This document shows positions 54,175-64,000 of a DNA stretch of 64,000 bases, piece by piece. The stretch comes from Takakia lepidozioides (lineage: Eukaryota > Streptophyta > Takakiopsida > Takakiales > Takakiaceae): positions 76,426,756-76,490,755 of the forward strand of contig CM060731.1 in NCBI GenBank assembly GCA_030704615.1, given 5' to 3'. Position 1 is the first letter of the stretch; each line of letters opens with the position of its first letter. Under the pieces are notes generated by a model that was not told the origin of the DNA, made no database searches, and saw only the letters and a program-made list of their open reading frames with translations. Made by a program: the position numbers and the translations under genes.

Positions 54175-56212
54175 GTCTTGTTAGACAACCAGGGAGACAT
54201 TCTCACTTTGAGTGGACCGGCATGCAAGAAGTACCGGCCACTGCGGGTCTTGTTGGACTCAGGAGCTCAGCCACTGATGTGGCAGAGCTGCTATTGCAGG
54301 TTTGGGCCTCATGGAGGCGGATATGGAGCCTTGTCCTTTCCAGATACAGACATCTCTGGGAGGATCAGAGCAGGCTCGGGGCATGACACGGCGTGAGTTG
54401 GCCATTGGACTACAACCAGATCATCATGTAGATGGCTCAGTGATGCGAGCCAAGGCCATTGTGACAGATGCGGTCTCTTACGATGTCATTGTTGGTGGGG
54501 CAGTGTTATATCCCATGGGCTTCACCCTGGACTTTTGGGAGGAGTCAGCATCATACAGGCCTGGATGGCAGTCAGGGGATGGTCGTCGTGCACAGCTCCC
54601 TGTGACATTCATTGGGGGTATTGCGGCTGCCCAGCGGGGCAAGATGCCAACACTAGCCGCCTTTACAGCTGTAGTTAGTTGGCCTGGAGAGTTGCTGGAA
54701 GGCAATGCCCATGCAGAGGATGTGCCACCTCCAGCAGAGCAGGATGACATGCATGGTACGGCGGAGTTGTCTGCCACGGTTGCTCACACTCCATTATGGG
54801 GTACGAGCAAGGATTTGCAGCAGGCTGCTGATGGACGGGTACAACAAGCCTGGGTAGAGGCCTTCGTACCGTTAGGAGAAGATGAGAGTGCGGTGATTGC
54901 ACCAGGACCACCTCAGTTGTCACCATTGGACACCACATCTCTTGTGTGGCAGTGCCCGGATGAAGGCATATGTCTTTTGGACTTGTTTGGCGGGATCAGC
55001 ACTGGATTGGCTGCAGTACTGCAGGCAGGTGTACGAGTTCGACGTTACCTGTATGTGGAGAGGGATGAGACTGCACGACGTGTGTCACTGCACCATGTTG
55101 CTCAGTTGGTACAGCAGTACCAACTGATTTGTTGCCAATGTCTGCAGTTCGTGTATACTAACAAGCCTTGCCAATAGACATTTCGTTGCTGAGGGCGCAG
55201 GATTTGGAGCGGGTTGGCTCCATTGATCTGGTAGTGGCAGGTTGGCCCTGCCAAGGGCATTCATCAGCCAGGCATGGCAATGGATTGCGAGACTCGAGGA
55301 CGGGTCTGTTTTGGGAGATGGTGCGGATTTTGCGTCACTTGCAGCTTTATCAAGCTGTATCTCCAGCATACATCTTGGAGAATGTGCCACTAATGGGTGA
55401 TTCTCGGGCCAGGGTGATGGCCAGTGTGCGTCAAGTCCGGTCGTGGCTTGGGTCCGAAGTGTTGCTGGATGCAGCTGCAGTGGGGTCATGGGCTCATCAT
55501 CCACGATTATGGTGGACTAACTTGATGCCACCCGCACTGCTCAAGCGTGCATTTGATGGGGTGCAGCGGCCAGCACACCTCACAGTGGATAGCATTTTGG
55601 ACACAGGGAGGCAGTCTCAACGTGTGAGACACGATGACCGTTCGCCTTTGGCAGTGGTCAACAGGGTGGGTCAACCACGAGCAGCATTACCTACACTGCT
55701 CAGCTTCCCAGGATCCCATGCATGGTGGACCTGGCCTCTTGTGGGATAGCCAGTTGCAACAATTAGTGGAGCCCAATGCTGACGAGCACGAGCGGGCGAT
55801 GGGTTTTACCACAGGTACCACGGCGGTGCCATCTCTTTCTGAGGCATCACGTTGTCAGGTGTTGGGGCAAGCAATGGATCTCAATTGCTTGACCTGGATT
55901 ATCAGCTTGGCTATGGCGGAGCAGCGCAGAGTACGGAGTACACTTCCCTTCATGGTCTCCCTGCCTACCGAGACGGTATAGGCAGCGAGTGGGGGCGAGC
56001 AGGTGAGGACCACGAGGTGCAGGCCGCATCCATGGCACACGTGGGAGGTGCTCGAGGTTCAGAAGGAGTTGGCAGCCAAGGCGGCAGTGATGGATCAGGT
56101 TGGGGATTTTTCTCGGATTGAGGAGGTCCTCAAGGATGGGATGATGGGGCACGATGAGACATTGTCACTGACAGAGGAGGCAGTGGTCATTGCTCAAGAG
56201 GTTGCAGCATAG
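54175..56212 (+). pseudogene. Protease and DNMT of the plus-strand gypsy copy, decayed
   Basis: Continues the coding sequence interrupted at 42,260. Protease LLDSGAQPLM is followed by a 2-base deletion and then GLMEADMEPCPFQIQ in another frame. DNMT motif I (LLDLFGGISTG) is intact at about 54,975. A frameshift follows QLVQQY, then motifs IV (AGWPCQGHS), VI (ILENVPLMG) and VIII (GSWAHHPRLWWTN, with Arg-to-Trp and Arg-to-His changes) in the next frame. A further frameshift follows SFPGSHA, and a CAG-to-TAG nonsense change lies at 55,979-55,981. It is not functional, but it shows the DNMT is an ancestral part of the family. Confidence 0.9.
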
Positions 56213-56218
56213 CAACCA
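56210..56218 (+). promoter_or_regulatory. UAG CAA CCA: conserved readthrough-type stop, plus copy
   Basis: GCA GCA TAG CAA CCA CGG GAC, identical to the nested copy. The frame then stays open 42 codons up to the TTG at 56,339 and on through RT. Confidence 0.8.
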
Positions 56219-57886
56219 CGGGACGCGTCTTCTACCTCTAAGCCTGCTGGACTCAAGGTTGCAGTCACGGAGGACAACTGGGAGCCTGATGTTGGACCTA
56301 TAGTCACCGGAGGAGAGAGACGACGTATACGACGGTTCTTGAGGGCTTACAGGAAGTGCTTTGCCTTCAGTTTAAAGGACTTAGGAGCACTGAAGGGTCA
56401 AGAGATTCGCATTGAATTGGCTACTGACACGCCAATCTTTCGGAGACCCTATAGATACAGTGACATGGAGAGGTCCTTGATTCAGATGAGAACTCAGGAC
56501 CTTTGGGAGGCTGGTTTGGTGGAGCTATCTGGGGGAGAGTATGCTTCAGCCACAGTGATGCCAGCCAAGAAGGATGTCTTTGGCAATTGGACGGAGAGAC
56601 GTATGTGCGGTGATTACCGGCCTGTAAATCGTCAGACCAAGTCCGATAGGTATGCCATGCCAACACCAGAGGAGATCTTTGATGCCATCGGGCATGCCAA
56701 GGTCTTTAGCACGTTGGATTTACGATCCGGATATCACCAGTTGCCGATCAAGGAGGCGGATAAGCAAAAGACGGCATTCTGGGGGATCAATGAGCACGGG
56801 AAGGATTGCCTATACCAGTGGCGGTTCTTACCATTTGGGCTTAAGAACGCTCCGGCAGAGTTTCAGAGAGTCATGGACAGGATTCTAGTAGGGGTGGAGT
56901 TTGCTCGGTGCTACATAGATGACATCATCATCTTTAGTGCTACGGTGGAAGAGCATGAGAGACACCTTCAGGGGGTATTTGAGCGCTTGAGGGCGCACGG
57001 ATTGAAGTTACATCCAGGAAAGTGCAAGTTTTTCCACAACCAGATTGAATATCTGGGTCACATAATATATCCTGGAGGATTGGGGGTACAGCAGACTAAG
57101 GTAGAGTCTATTGCACAGGTTCCACGCCCCACGGATGTGAGCCGAGTTCGAGCTTTCATGGGATTAACAAACTATTATAGACGGTTTGTTAAGGGATTTA
57201 GTGCCATTGCAAAGGCTCTAACCAAGGTGACCAAGGTGGACCAAGAATGGCAGTGGGAAGATGAGCAAGAACAAACTTTTCAAGAGCTCAAGGCGAGGTT
57301 GACCTCGGCGCCCATCTTGAGACAACCTATCAAGGGGCGTCCTTTTCAGTTGCATACATATTGGAGCATGCTGGGGCTTGGAGCGGTGCTCACACATGTG
57401 GATGATGAGGGAAGAGAGTTCATAGTGGCTTATGCTAGCCGCTCGAACAACGTTGCAGAGTCTAAGTATAGCTCATATGAGGGAGAATGCTTAGCTGCAG
57501 TGTGGGCCGTGGCACACTTTAGGTGCTATCTATACGGCAATCTCTTCACCCTTGTCACGGATCACCAACCACTCAAGTGGTTGATGGAGTCAAACAAGCT
57601 TACGGGGAAGCTTGCACGGTGGGCACTCATCCTTCAAGAGTATGACTTTCAGGTGGTGCATCGACCGGGTTTGGTCAATCGCAATGCAGATGGGTTGAGT
57701 TGCAATCCATGCACGAGCCAACATGATGACACTGGAGCTCGGTGGCATGGTGAGACAGACGAGGAGATGGTGCCCGGATGGCATGCATCTGCATTTCTGT
57801 GTATCTTGGCAGCGGAAGGCCAGGTTGGACCTGCAACAGGGATGACTGTAGATCAAGTGTCTGAGGACCCTGAGGCCAACAATTAG
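56213..57886 (+). CDS. Reverse transcriptase and RNase H of the plus-strand gypsy copy
   Basis: RT and RNase H are in a single open frame of over 500 codons, in this copy without the G insertion found in the nested one. The YIDD catalytic motif, LPFGLKNAPAEFQRVMDR, GLTNYYRRFVKGF and VTDHQPLKWL are present. RNase H has TYWSMLG where the other copy has TDWSMLG, so a catalytic Asp is lost. A TAG at 57,884-57,886 replaces a Glu codon before the integrase. The frame lacks an ATG and follows the UAG at 56,210. Confidence 0.9.
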   Translation, partial: QPRDASSTSKPAGLKVAVTEDNWEPDVGPIVTGGERRRIRRFLRAYRKCFAFSLKDLGALKGQEIRIELATDTPIFRRPYRYSDMERSLIQMRTQDLWEAGLVELSGGEYASATVMPAKKDVFGNWTERRMCGDYRPVNRQTKSDRYAMPTPEEIFDAIGHAKVFSTLDLRSGYHQLPIKEADKQKTAFWGINEHGKDCLYQWRFLPFGLKNAPAEFQRVMDRILVGVEFARCYIDDIIIFSATVEEHERHLQGVFERLRAHGLKLHPGKCKFFHNQIEYLGHIIYPGGLGVQQTKVESIAQVPRPTDVSRVRAFMGLTNYYRRFVKGFSAIAKALTKVTKVDQEWQWEDEQEQTFQELKARLTSAPILRQPIKGRPFQLHTYWSMLGLGAVLTHVDDEGREFIVAYASRSNNVAESKYSSYEGECLAAVWAVAHFRCYLYGNLFTLVTDHQPLKWLMESNKLTGKLARWALILQEYDFQVVHRPGLVNRNADGLSCNPCTSQHDDTGARWHGETDEEMVPGWHASAFLCILAAEGQVGPATGMTVDQVSEDPEANN

Positions 57887-58309
57887 CAAGGTGGCGCCAA
57901 AGATATACATGAGGATTCAGTTGTGTTGGACTACCTCCGCACTGAAGACACAGCAGCCACTGTGACTACCAAGGAGAGGGATCGGATCCTACAACGAGCC
58001 AATAGGTCCAAGTGGGAGGGGACACACCTGCTCCGAGTGTGGGAGGATGGTCGAGTGAGGATTGTGCCTCACCCAACACAGCTGGCACGGTTAGTGCGGC
58101 ATGCCCATGAGGAGTTGGGGCATTTTGGGGTGCGACGCACTCATAGTCTACTACAGGGGCAATATTGGTGGCGTGGTATGCACACAGAGGTGCAACAATT
58201 TGTGGCTAGGTGCATGGTGTGCGACAGGGTGCGTGCTTCATTCAACGTCTCTTCTCCACAATTGCACCCTCTTCCGATTATGGGATTGGGCTACAGGTGG
58301 AGTCTTGAC
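57887..58309 (+). pseudogene. Integrase N-terminal part of the plus-strand copy, truncated
   Basis: Encodes the zinc-binding region (RHAHEELGHFGVRRTHS, CMVCDRV) and ends at GYRWSLD, right at the first catalytic Asp. From 58,310 the sequence is unrelated. The rest of the integrase, the PHD finger and the 3' LTR are missing. Confidence 0.88.
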
Positions 58310-58455
58310 TGCTCGTCTGCTTGGAGGGTCTACTGGTCTGCTGGAGGGGGTCTGCCCAGTCTGCTAGAGAGGTGCCAGTCCGCTCGTCGGTCTGGAGGGT
58401 CTGCTAGAAGGTTGGAGTCGGTCTGTTGGAGGGTCTGCCCAGTCCGTTAGAAGGT
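58310..58455 (+). repeat. Degenerate tandem repeat at the truncation point
   Basis: Loose repeats of ggtctgctggagggtctgcc and variants (about 18-24 bases) directly follow the integrase break. Confidence 0.65.
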
Positions 58456-60001
58456 CCGCCACGGTAGATTAACAAGGACTTAGAAAAATTTCAGAATCTC
58501 GCCGACCCGGTGAATGGGCGGTGGGCTTATGAGCTCACCCCAAGGGTCGTACTGGCGGGGCCCGCCCGTGCATTCATGACCCTATTATTAAACAATGAGA
58601 GGCGTTATGTATTAGAGAACGCGCCCCCTAGGCTGCGTTCCGTGGCGTAAAACAATTTAGGGGGCAGATTATGCTTGGCCTGTGATTGGCTGTAGGCCAT
58701 AATGAGCCGCTAAAAGTCAAACAGCCGATTAGGATAGTCAAACTGCTGATTAGGAATGTAGAATGCGCCAGCGTCGTGGAGCGACAATCTTCTGCTTCCT
58801 AATTTGCCTCAAGTTAAAAGCAGGTGTGGCGGATTCTGCCACTTTTTTCTACCGAATCGGCCACCCAAGGCAGAATCGGCAGGGATGGCCGATTACGCAC
58901 AGAGGACGGCAGACCTACCACCGAGGCCCATGTCGTCAGCCATCAACCCACCCGCCCGCCTTCCCTTGAGCTCGCCCCGTTTATATCCTCTCCGGGGCTC
59001 TGAATCTGGGCAATCGATATGGGATAATCAAACCTCAATCATATTGTGCCACGTAGCGGCGAGAATCCGCCACACCTGCTTTTAACGCCAGTGAACGGGC
59101 CGCGTTGGCCGACTCTGCCCTGTGCGTGGCCATAGGGCTCGTCCTGACGGGCTCGCCCAAAGGCCGCTTATAGGGCAGAATCGGCCAAACACGGCCCGTT
59201 CTCTAGTACAAAAGGCATAATCTGTCCAACGTAACGAGATTTAAACGCCACATCTTATGTTTATCATTCACTGCTCTTAACCACCACACTACCCGCCACT
59301 TTCTACAAACCAATGCAATAACTAATGCTTTATGTGCATATTGTGGCCCCAACAACCTAGCTCACGTATTTTGTAGGCCACATGTGCGGGCATTCATGAC
59401 CCTATTATTGTTAAATGAGAAGCATACATAACGAACGTAATGCGCCATAAGTGCAGATTATTTATCCGTATGTGTTATTGTGCTTTGTTGTTCAATTTTT
59501 TTTTGACACGTGGCACGTAAGCACCCAAAATCCCTAATGTGCTGGAAAGGCCTCGCATCAGTGCCTAACACTGTACGGGACAGTGTTAGGCGCTGCTGCT
59601 TGAAGGTACATTATTCCAGGATATTCAATGGGAGTTTATTTTATTGACATATCTATTCATATCGGAATCGGAGTGTTTGTTTCATTGGGGCAACTATATG
59701 TGCGAGATGTCATTTGTTTAAAGCTGCCCGGACCACCCAAAATTTAAAAATTTAAGAAATAAAAAAGGACGTCATTTGATCTCTGCTACATTTTCAGAGG
59801 CCACATCGTCAAATGTACAGTTTTGAAGCTGCCCGAATTTTGCGGATAAAAAACTGAATTATGGAAATTATTTTTGTCAAATCTGCTCTAATATGTATAT
59901 TTTTCTTTCTATCTTTTATTCATTCTTTCTTTGGTTTGTTCACATACTCAATGTAAATGTTATAGCACTTCCAAATACTACTTTGATTTCGTGGTAAGCA
60001 C
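58456..60001. other. Repeat-rich spacer with direct and inverted repeats
   Basis: A block of about 65 bases (gcattcatgaccctattatt...) occurs at 58,571-58,630 and again, diverged, at 59,383-59,448. An inverted repeat (agttaaaagcaggtgtggcg and relatives) lies at about 58,812-58,842 and 59,065-59,092. A 12-bp perfect hairpin is at 59,563-59,591. No gene was recognised. Confidence 0.6.
59563..59591. repeat. Perfect 12-bp palindrome GCCTAACACTGT/ACAGTGTTAGGC
   Basis: Two 12-base arms separated by ACGGG. CAGTGTTAGG resembles the CAGTGTTGG ends of the hAT-like elements here, so it may be two fused transposon ends or an excision product. Confidence 0.8.
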
Positions 60002-60560
60002 CAATGTTGGAGTGGTATACCGATAAGAAACTGGTATCAATACTGGTATGTATACTGGTATGAAGTACCAGACCAATCTGGAGGCCACTACCTAGCATAT
60101 ACCCGTATTGGCCTGGTATCTGCTTCCTAATACTATGGACATACCCTACCAGTTTGGTAGGTGGTTGAAAATTTGGTACCTGATACCAGTACCAGATCCA
60201 TTTTTGTGAGGTAAACCTGGTATTAATACTTTGAGGAACTTGAGGAATACCTTGAGGAATACAATCAATGAGAAGCATGCTTGTACACATTTATATGAGA
60301 AGTGGGCCTTCAAAATTTAACATATCATGAGTCTTTTCGATACCAGACCAGTATTGATAATACCTTGGTATCAATTTCAAAAAAGTCTTGCTATTTATAC
60401 CCGTAAAACACCACACCTATCAGGTATTATTGATACCACCATGGTATCAAAATCTCAGATTTTTGCCAATACCAGTACCTCCCTGGTATCACAATTGGCC
60501 GGAGGCCTATCTACCAGTACCAGTCTGGTGTGTTCAAAATACGATACCAGTCCAACACAC
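60002..60560. mobile_element. Candidate hAT-like element with ACTGGTAT/ATACCAGT arrays
   Basis: The left end reads CAATGTTGGAGTGGTATACC and the inverted right end TGTGTTGGACTGGTATCG. ACTGGTAT, ATACCAGT and close variants recur more than twenty times on both strands. No transposase is present and no clear 8-base duplication remains. The design matches the two better-supported elements. Confidence 0.6.
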
Positions 60561-61364
60561 GTTTCAATTTACTAATATTTTATGATAATACATGTATATA
60601 TGATAATGGTAATAGCTGATGGGATGTCAAAACTTTTCTGATTGAATTTTTGTCTCCTGTCTATATTTTGGAAAGTTAAAAATGTAGATCTATTAACATA
60701 TTATAACTACACATCTATGAAATCAAACAAATTCATATTGAAAATGAAATGAATATCAACATCATTAATACATCCAAAAATGTTATAACTGCACAAAAGC
60801 AAAACAATGAGTAAGAGAGATAATCCTACAAATAATGTATGAAAGCCAAACAAGTGATCTCTGAGAAGACAATAGGCTAGTCTCCAACATATTGAATCTC
60901 CCTCACCCAGTCTTGAGAATAACAAGAACTGAAGGGAGCGTAATTACTTCAGTATGGGTGACAATGGCAATGAAGAAGTGTAAACTTCAGTCGGGGTTGC
61001 ACGGTGCGAGTGTAACTCCACTTGGGATTACATGGCGGGAAGTGTAACTCCACTCGGTGTAACCCACACTTGGTCTCGAGATTTGATTTAAGTCCAAATT
61101 TGGCTAAGTTTGAAATGGACTAAGGTTACACAATACGTGGGAGTGACATGAACCATAGAAGCCAATGGCGAAAAATACCTAAACCTAGCGAAAATACCAT
61201 CAGATCATATGCCTAAATTATATTGTTACATTGTTCCTAATTTCTTTTGCATAGGGTATATTTCGAATCAGCAGAAAAATTGTTCTCAGAAGTCGTCAGT
61301 CGTGCTGCAGAGCAATACATATTCCTAGCTTAAATAAATAAACTAAGCACGTCTATCAGTGCCC
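60561..61364. other. No recognised gene
   Basis: AT-rich. A short degenerate repeat (cttcagt..., gtgtaactccact, twice near 61,010-61,055) is present. Upstream flank of tRNA-Cys. Confidence 0.45.
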
Positions 61365-61436
61365 GGAGGTATAGCTCAGTGGCAGAGCAATCGGCTGCAG
61401 TCCGATAGGTCACCGGTTCAACCCCGGTTGCCTCCT
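61365..61436 (+). tRNA. tRNA-Cys(GCA)
   Basis: A 72-base cloverleaf. The acceptor stem GGAGGTA/TGCCTCC has one G-T pair and discriminator T. The D arm is GCTCAGTGGCAGAGC. The anticodon arm ATCGG-CTGCAGT-CCGAT places GCA at 34-36. The T arm is ACCGGTTCAACCCCGGT. No intron and no encoded CCA. The acceptor stem differs from the usual plant GGGCCCA type, but the arms are typical of cysteine tRNA. Confidence 0.94.
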
Positions 61437-61462
61437 GTTATGCGCGAGTGGTGATATATATA

Positions 61463-61747
61463 GCTGCCACTGAATAATTTAAGCTTTTATAGTTATATAT
61501 GAGCATTGTCAACCACAATGTTCGCCTTTGAGATGTCTTTAAATTTATACGTTTATACCCCCTTGCCTGCCACTGAATGATGCAGATGTTTTAGTTATAT
61601 ATGAGCATTGTCAACCACTATGTTCGCCTTTGAGATGTATACCCCCTTGCCTGCCACTGAATGATGCAGTGCAGATTTTTTAGTTATATGTGAGCATTGT
61701 CAACCACTATGTTCGCCTTTGAGATGTCTCAGGTCTATACCCCCTTG
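61463..61747. repeat. Three tandem ~85-105-bp units downstream of tRNA-Cys
   Basis: Each unit contains gccactgaat, ttatatgtgagcattgtcaa, ccac(t/a)atgttcgcctttga and tacccccttg. Units begin near 61,463, 61,567 and 61,651. Divergence is low between units 2 and 3. Confidence 0.88.
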
Positions 61748-62504
61748 TCTGCTGGAGAAGTGATGAACAATCTGTAATTAGTGATCTACAAAGATCTCCA
61801 CAGTTTTCGTGGTCCAACAAGCAAATCCAAGATGAATTCCATCACTTGAGGCATCTGTAATTTGGAGTACATAATGCAATGGCTGCCAGGCAAGTGCCAC
61901 CCTAAAACCAATACATCTGGCATTTCAACCATCAATACATCTGAATTCCTTCTTACCTTGATCATGGTTTTTTACTACCTCAAGAAGCTGGGCTGGCACA
62001 AAGTCACATGGGATACACAATCACATACAGAGAGAAGCCATTATTAAAGAGGGAGAGAGAGAGTGTGGAATGTGCGCATGTGGGTTTTCTCAGGCAGGAC
62101 ACAGAAATGAGTCAGAAACTTCTTCTTTTGAGCCTACACTCAGATACTATTTCACACTCTGCCACAACAAATGTGAGAATCTAGAAGATAAGTAGAAAAT
62201 AAGCAGAGACACAAACAGAAGGGGCATTGTGTTCACTACACACAAACCAGTGGAATTTTTTTTCATGGAGGCGTAACAATCAAACCCGACAAAATCCTTC
62301 TATCTGAGAGCCAAGTTCTCAATTTCATTGCATGTGACTTCATTTTAGATGAAGTCCATGATCCATGTGACAAAGTCAGGCAGTAAATTCCAGAGCTACA
62401 GATAAGTTCTAACAGATGACTTTGTCCATTCTCAAGATCCTTGGAAGACAAAGCCCACGGAAACAAGAGTGTTAAGAACTGCATATAGAAAGTGTTCCTA
62501 CAAG
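61748..62504. other. Downstream flank of the second F-box gene
   Basis: No gene recognised. Contains a short GA-rich run at 62,048-62,062. Confidence 0.45.
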
Positions 62505-63794
62505 TCAGGGAAGCAAAAGACTGGGTGAAAATAAGTACCCAGTACTGCTGGGGGGGCAACTTTGTGCACAGAGATGACAATCTGGCAGCCAATGCCACGA
62601 TTTTTGAGAAAAATTATAAGCTAAAAACTTGGCACTCCATTTCACAAAGAGCACCACATCATTGGGTTTCACATAGTCTGAGCTTTTCACCCTCCCCTGA
62701 TTACAGAGTGTAGTTTCAAGGAGGATGTCCACTACAACCCATCTCAGGGTCGCTCGATCGAGCTCCCATATGCCTATATTTCTTGATTTGTCGTGCTGAT
62801 TATGCAAGTAAGAACCCACTAGGAAAAGATGCCCAGGTCTTCCAGCGAGCAAGGGGGCCCGAATCTCTGCCGGTAATGAAACGCGGAATCTACTCCAATC
62901 CTCTTGCTCAACATTGTAAGCGTGAACTTGGTAGGGACGAGATGTCAGGCAATACAGTACCCCCTCGCACACAACCGAACAAAGCACAGACCTGATTGCA
63001 AAACCAACAAGGATGCGGAAGTGACTTGCCAGAAAGGTCGTAAATGGGTCCAGCATATTCACCATTGTTTCATGGGCGCTCCAGAGCTGGGTGACAGAAT
63101 CAAAGACGAACGCTATAAGCAACTTCTGTTCGCGATTTTCACTGGCATCATGTCTTGTCACTTCCCCGATCATGACGAGCTTGTATGTACCCGCATACCT
63201 ATCCACAACAATGCCTGCAACAGCTACCAAGCTCCTCGCAGGGTCGAGGGACGGTGGCAATGGCAAATCCCTCCAGAACCTTGACAACGGGTTGCACACG
63301 ACCAGACGACTGGGGGTGAAGCCTTTGTTCAAAGATCGCCACCCAGAGCCCAGACAAACAAGCCCATCCGCTGCTGCTAGCGGAGATTTACAATCTACTG
63401 TGAAAGGCAGAAACGAGAGGGGCAGAGTGTGCCATTTTCCGCGCGTATCATCATACGCCAACCCCACCGTGTCGGGCATGTGGCCAAACGTAAGTAACCA
63501 TCGCTCGGGTTGCACCAGTGACAGGTCCTCGCAGATCCGGATGAAGCTGGGCGTTCGCAGCTTGATCCTCCATCTCTTGCAAACAGATTGCATCCTCACT
63601 AGAATGTGCACGGGAAGCCTCGCCAGCACTTTGTCCAGTAGATCGTCTGGTAGTAAACTCCATTTTTCTTCTTCCAGTATCACCTGCTGCCTTCCCTCCC
63701 CTCTTTTGCCAACGCCCTCATCCCCTGTAACTCCCAGACGAGAAATCCACACACTCATCACAGAGTTCTCCATAAACTCCGAGCAACAACACAA
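62505..63794 (-). CDS. F-box protein with F-box-associated/kelch-like region
   Basis: A single-exon frame of 429 residues. An F-box sits at residues about 44-90: WSLLPDDLLDKVLARLPVHI then VRMQSVCKRWRIKLRTPSF. The C-terminal region has propeller-type strands: LVVCNPLSRFWRDLPLPPSL, VVDRYAGTYKLVMIGEV, FVFDSVTQLWSAHETM, VHAYNVEQEDWSRFRVSLP, IGIWELDRATLRWVVV and FLAYNFSQKSWHWLPDC. The pattern is the same as in the protein at 19,355-20,641, but the two are clearly diverged, so they are family members and not a recent duplicate. A later Met (MENSVMSVW or MSVW) could be the real start. Likely SCF ligase adaptor, target unknown. Confidence 0.9.
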   Translation of the reverse strand: MCCCSEFMENSVMSVWISRLGVTGDEGVGKRGEGRQQVILEEEKWSLLPDDLLDKVLARLPVHILVRMQSVCKRWRIKLRTPSFIRICEDLSLVQPERWLLTFGHMPDTVGLAYDDTRGKWHTLPLSFLPFTVDCKSPLAAADGLVCLGSGWRSLNKGFTPSRLVVCNPLSRFWRDLPLPPSLDPARSLVAVAGIVVDRYAGTYKLVMIGEVTRHDASENREQKLLIAFVFDSVTQLWSAHETMVNMLDPFTTFLASHFRILVGFAIRSVLCSVVCEGVLYCLTSRPYQVHAYNVEQEDWSRFRVSLPAEIRAPLLAGRPGHLFLVGSYLHNQHDKSRNIGIWELDRATLRWVVVDILLETTLCNQGRVKSSDYVKPNDVVLFVKWSAKFLAYNFSQKSWHWLPDCHLCAQSCPPSSTGYLFSPSLLLP

Positions 63795-64000
63795 TCAAGC
63801 ACCCATTGCCCCAAAGCAACCAACGCCCAGAGTAGCTTTTGGCACGCCCAGAGAGAGGCACTTCACAAAGCGCTCCAACCGAAACAAGCTATAGGCACCG
63901 CACCATTGCCACGTATGAGCCTTCCGCATGCAATGCCCGAAGAACAATCGTCTCTCTCTCCCTCTCGCACTTGTCCCGCCGACCCCTCACGTGGATCCCC
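63795..64000 (-). promoter_or_regulatory. 5' flank of the second F-box gene
   Basis: Upstream region with a pyrimidine-rich patch on plus (tctctctctccctctcgc, 63,950-63,968). No TATA box recognised. The window ends here. Confidence 0.3.

Noticed and set aside
54302-56212. Host methyltransferase gene independent of the retrotransposon
   Set aside because: The domain is flanked in the same order by gag/protease and RT in two independent copies and has no introns or separate start.

Overview
The window looks like nuclear DNA of a streptophyte with a large, transposon-rich genome. Intron-containing plant-type genes include a chloroplast TPR protein of the SLOW GREEN 1 type, a plastid LON-domain protein, two F-box/beta-propeller-like proteins and a cinnamyl-alcohol-dehydrogenase-like gene. 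The tRNA-Ser(GCT) and tRNA-Cys(GCA) genes are also plant-like. I cannot name the species. A seed-free land plant (fern, lycophyte, bryophyte) or a charophyte alga fits best; DNA methyltransferases captured by retrotransposons have been reported in charophytes and dinoflagellates.

Layout. 1-2 kb: an old repeat split by a non-autonomous hAT-like element. 3-13 kb: host genes (PLP-dependent transferase, LON-domain protein, SLOW GREEN 1). 14-18 kb: a FAD-monooxygenase gene whose introns hold repeat and LINE debris. 19-24 kb: an F-box gene, a broken gulonolactone-oxidase-like gene, a candidate MITE and a retrotransposon fragment. 24-33 kb: an F-box fragment, a duplicated gag fragment, exons of a SAP-like gene, a small mitochondrial-type membrane protein gene and a decayed CAD gene. 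33.6 kb: tRNA-Ser. 33.8-36.7 kb: a long inverted-repeat structure holding hAT-like elements. 37.3-58.3 kb: two copies of one Ty3/gypsy family. 58-61 kb: repeats and another hAT-like element. 61.4 kb: tRNA-Cys. 62.5-63.8 kb: a second F-box gene.

The central system is the Ty3/gypsy family. A decayed plus-strand copy (37.3-58.3 kb) was split by insertion of a younger minus-strand copy (42,261-54,174) next to its protease. Coding order is gag with zinc knuckles, aspartic protease, a complete-looking DNMT3-like cytosine-5 DNA methyltransferase, a UAG stop in a TMV-type readthrough context (UAG CAA CCA), reverse transcriptase, RNase H, integrase and a terminal C4HC3 PHD finger. The UAG and its context are identical in both copies. 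My reading is that the methyltransferase is made at Gag-like levels, while RT, integrase and PHD finger are made only by readthrough. A DNA methylation writer and a putative histone reader in one element suggest it manipulates or uses host chromatin. Both copies carry frameshifts, so neither is obviously active as assembled.

A second theme is a set of hAT-like non-autonomous elements (510-1691, 34,297-35,036, probably 35,266-35,705 and 60,002-60,560). They share a CARTGTTGG-type terminus, but each is packed with its own short inverted motif.
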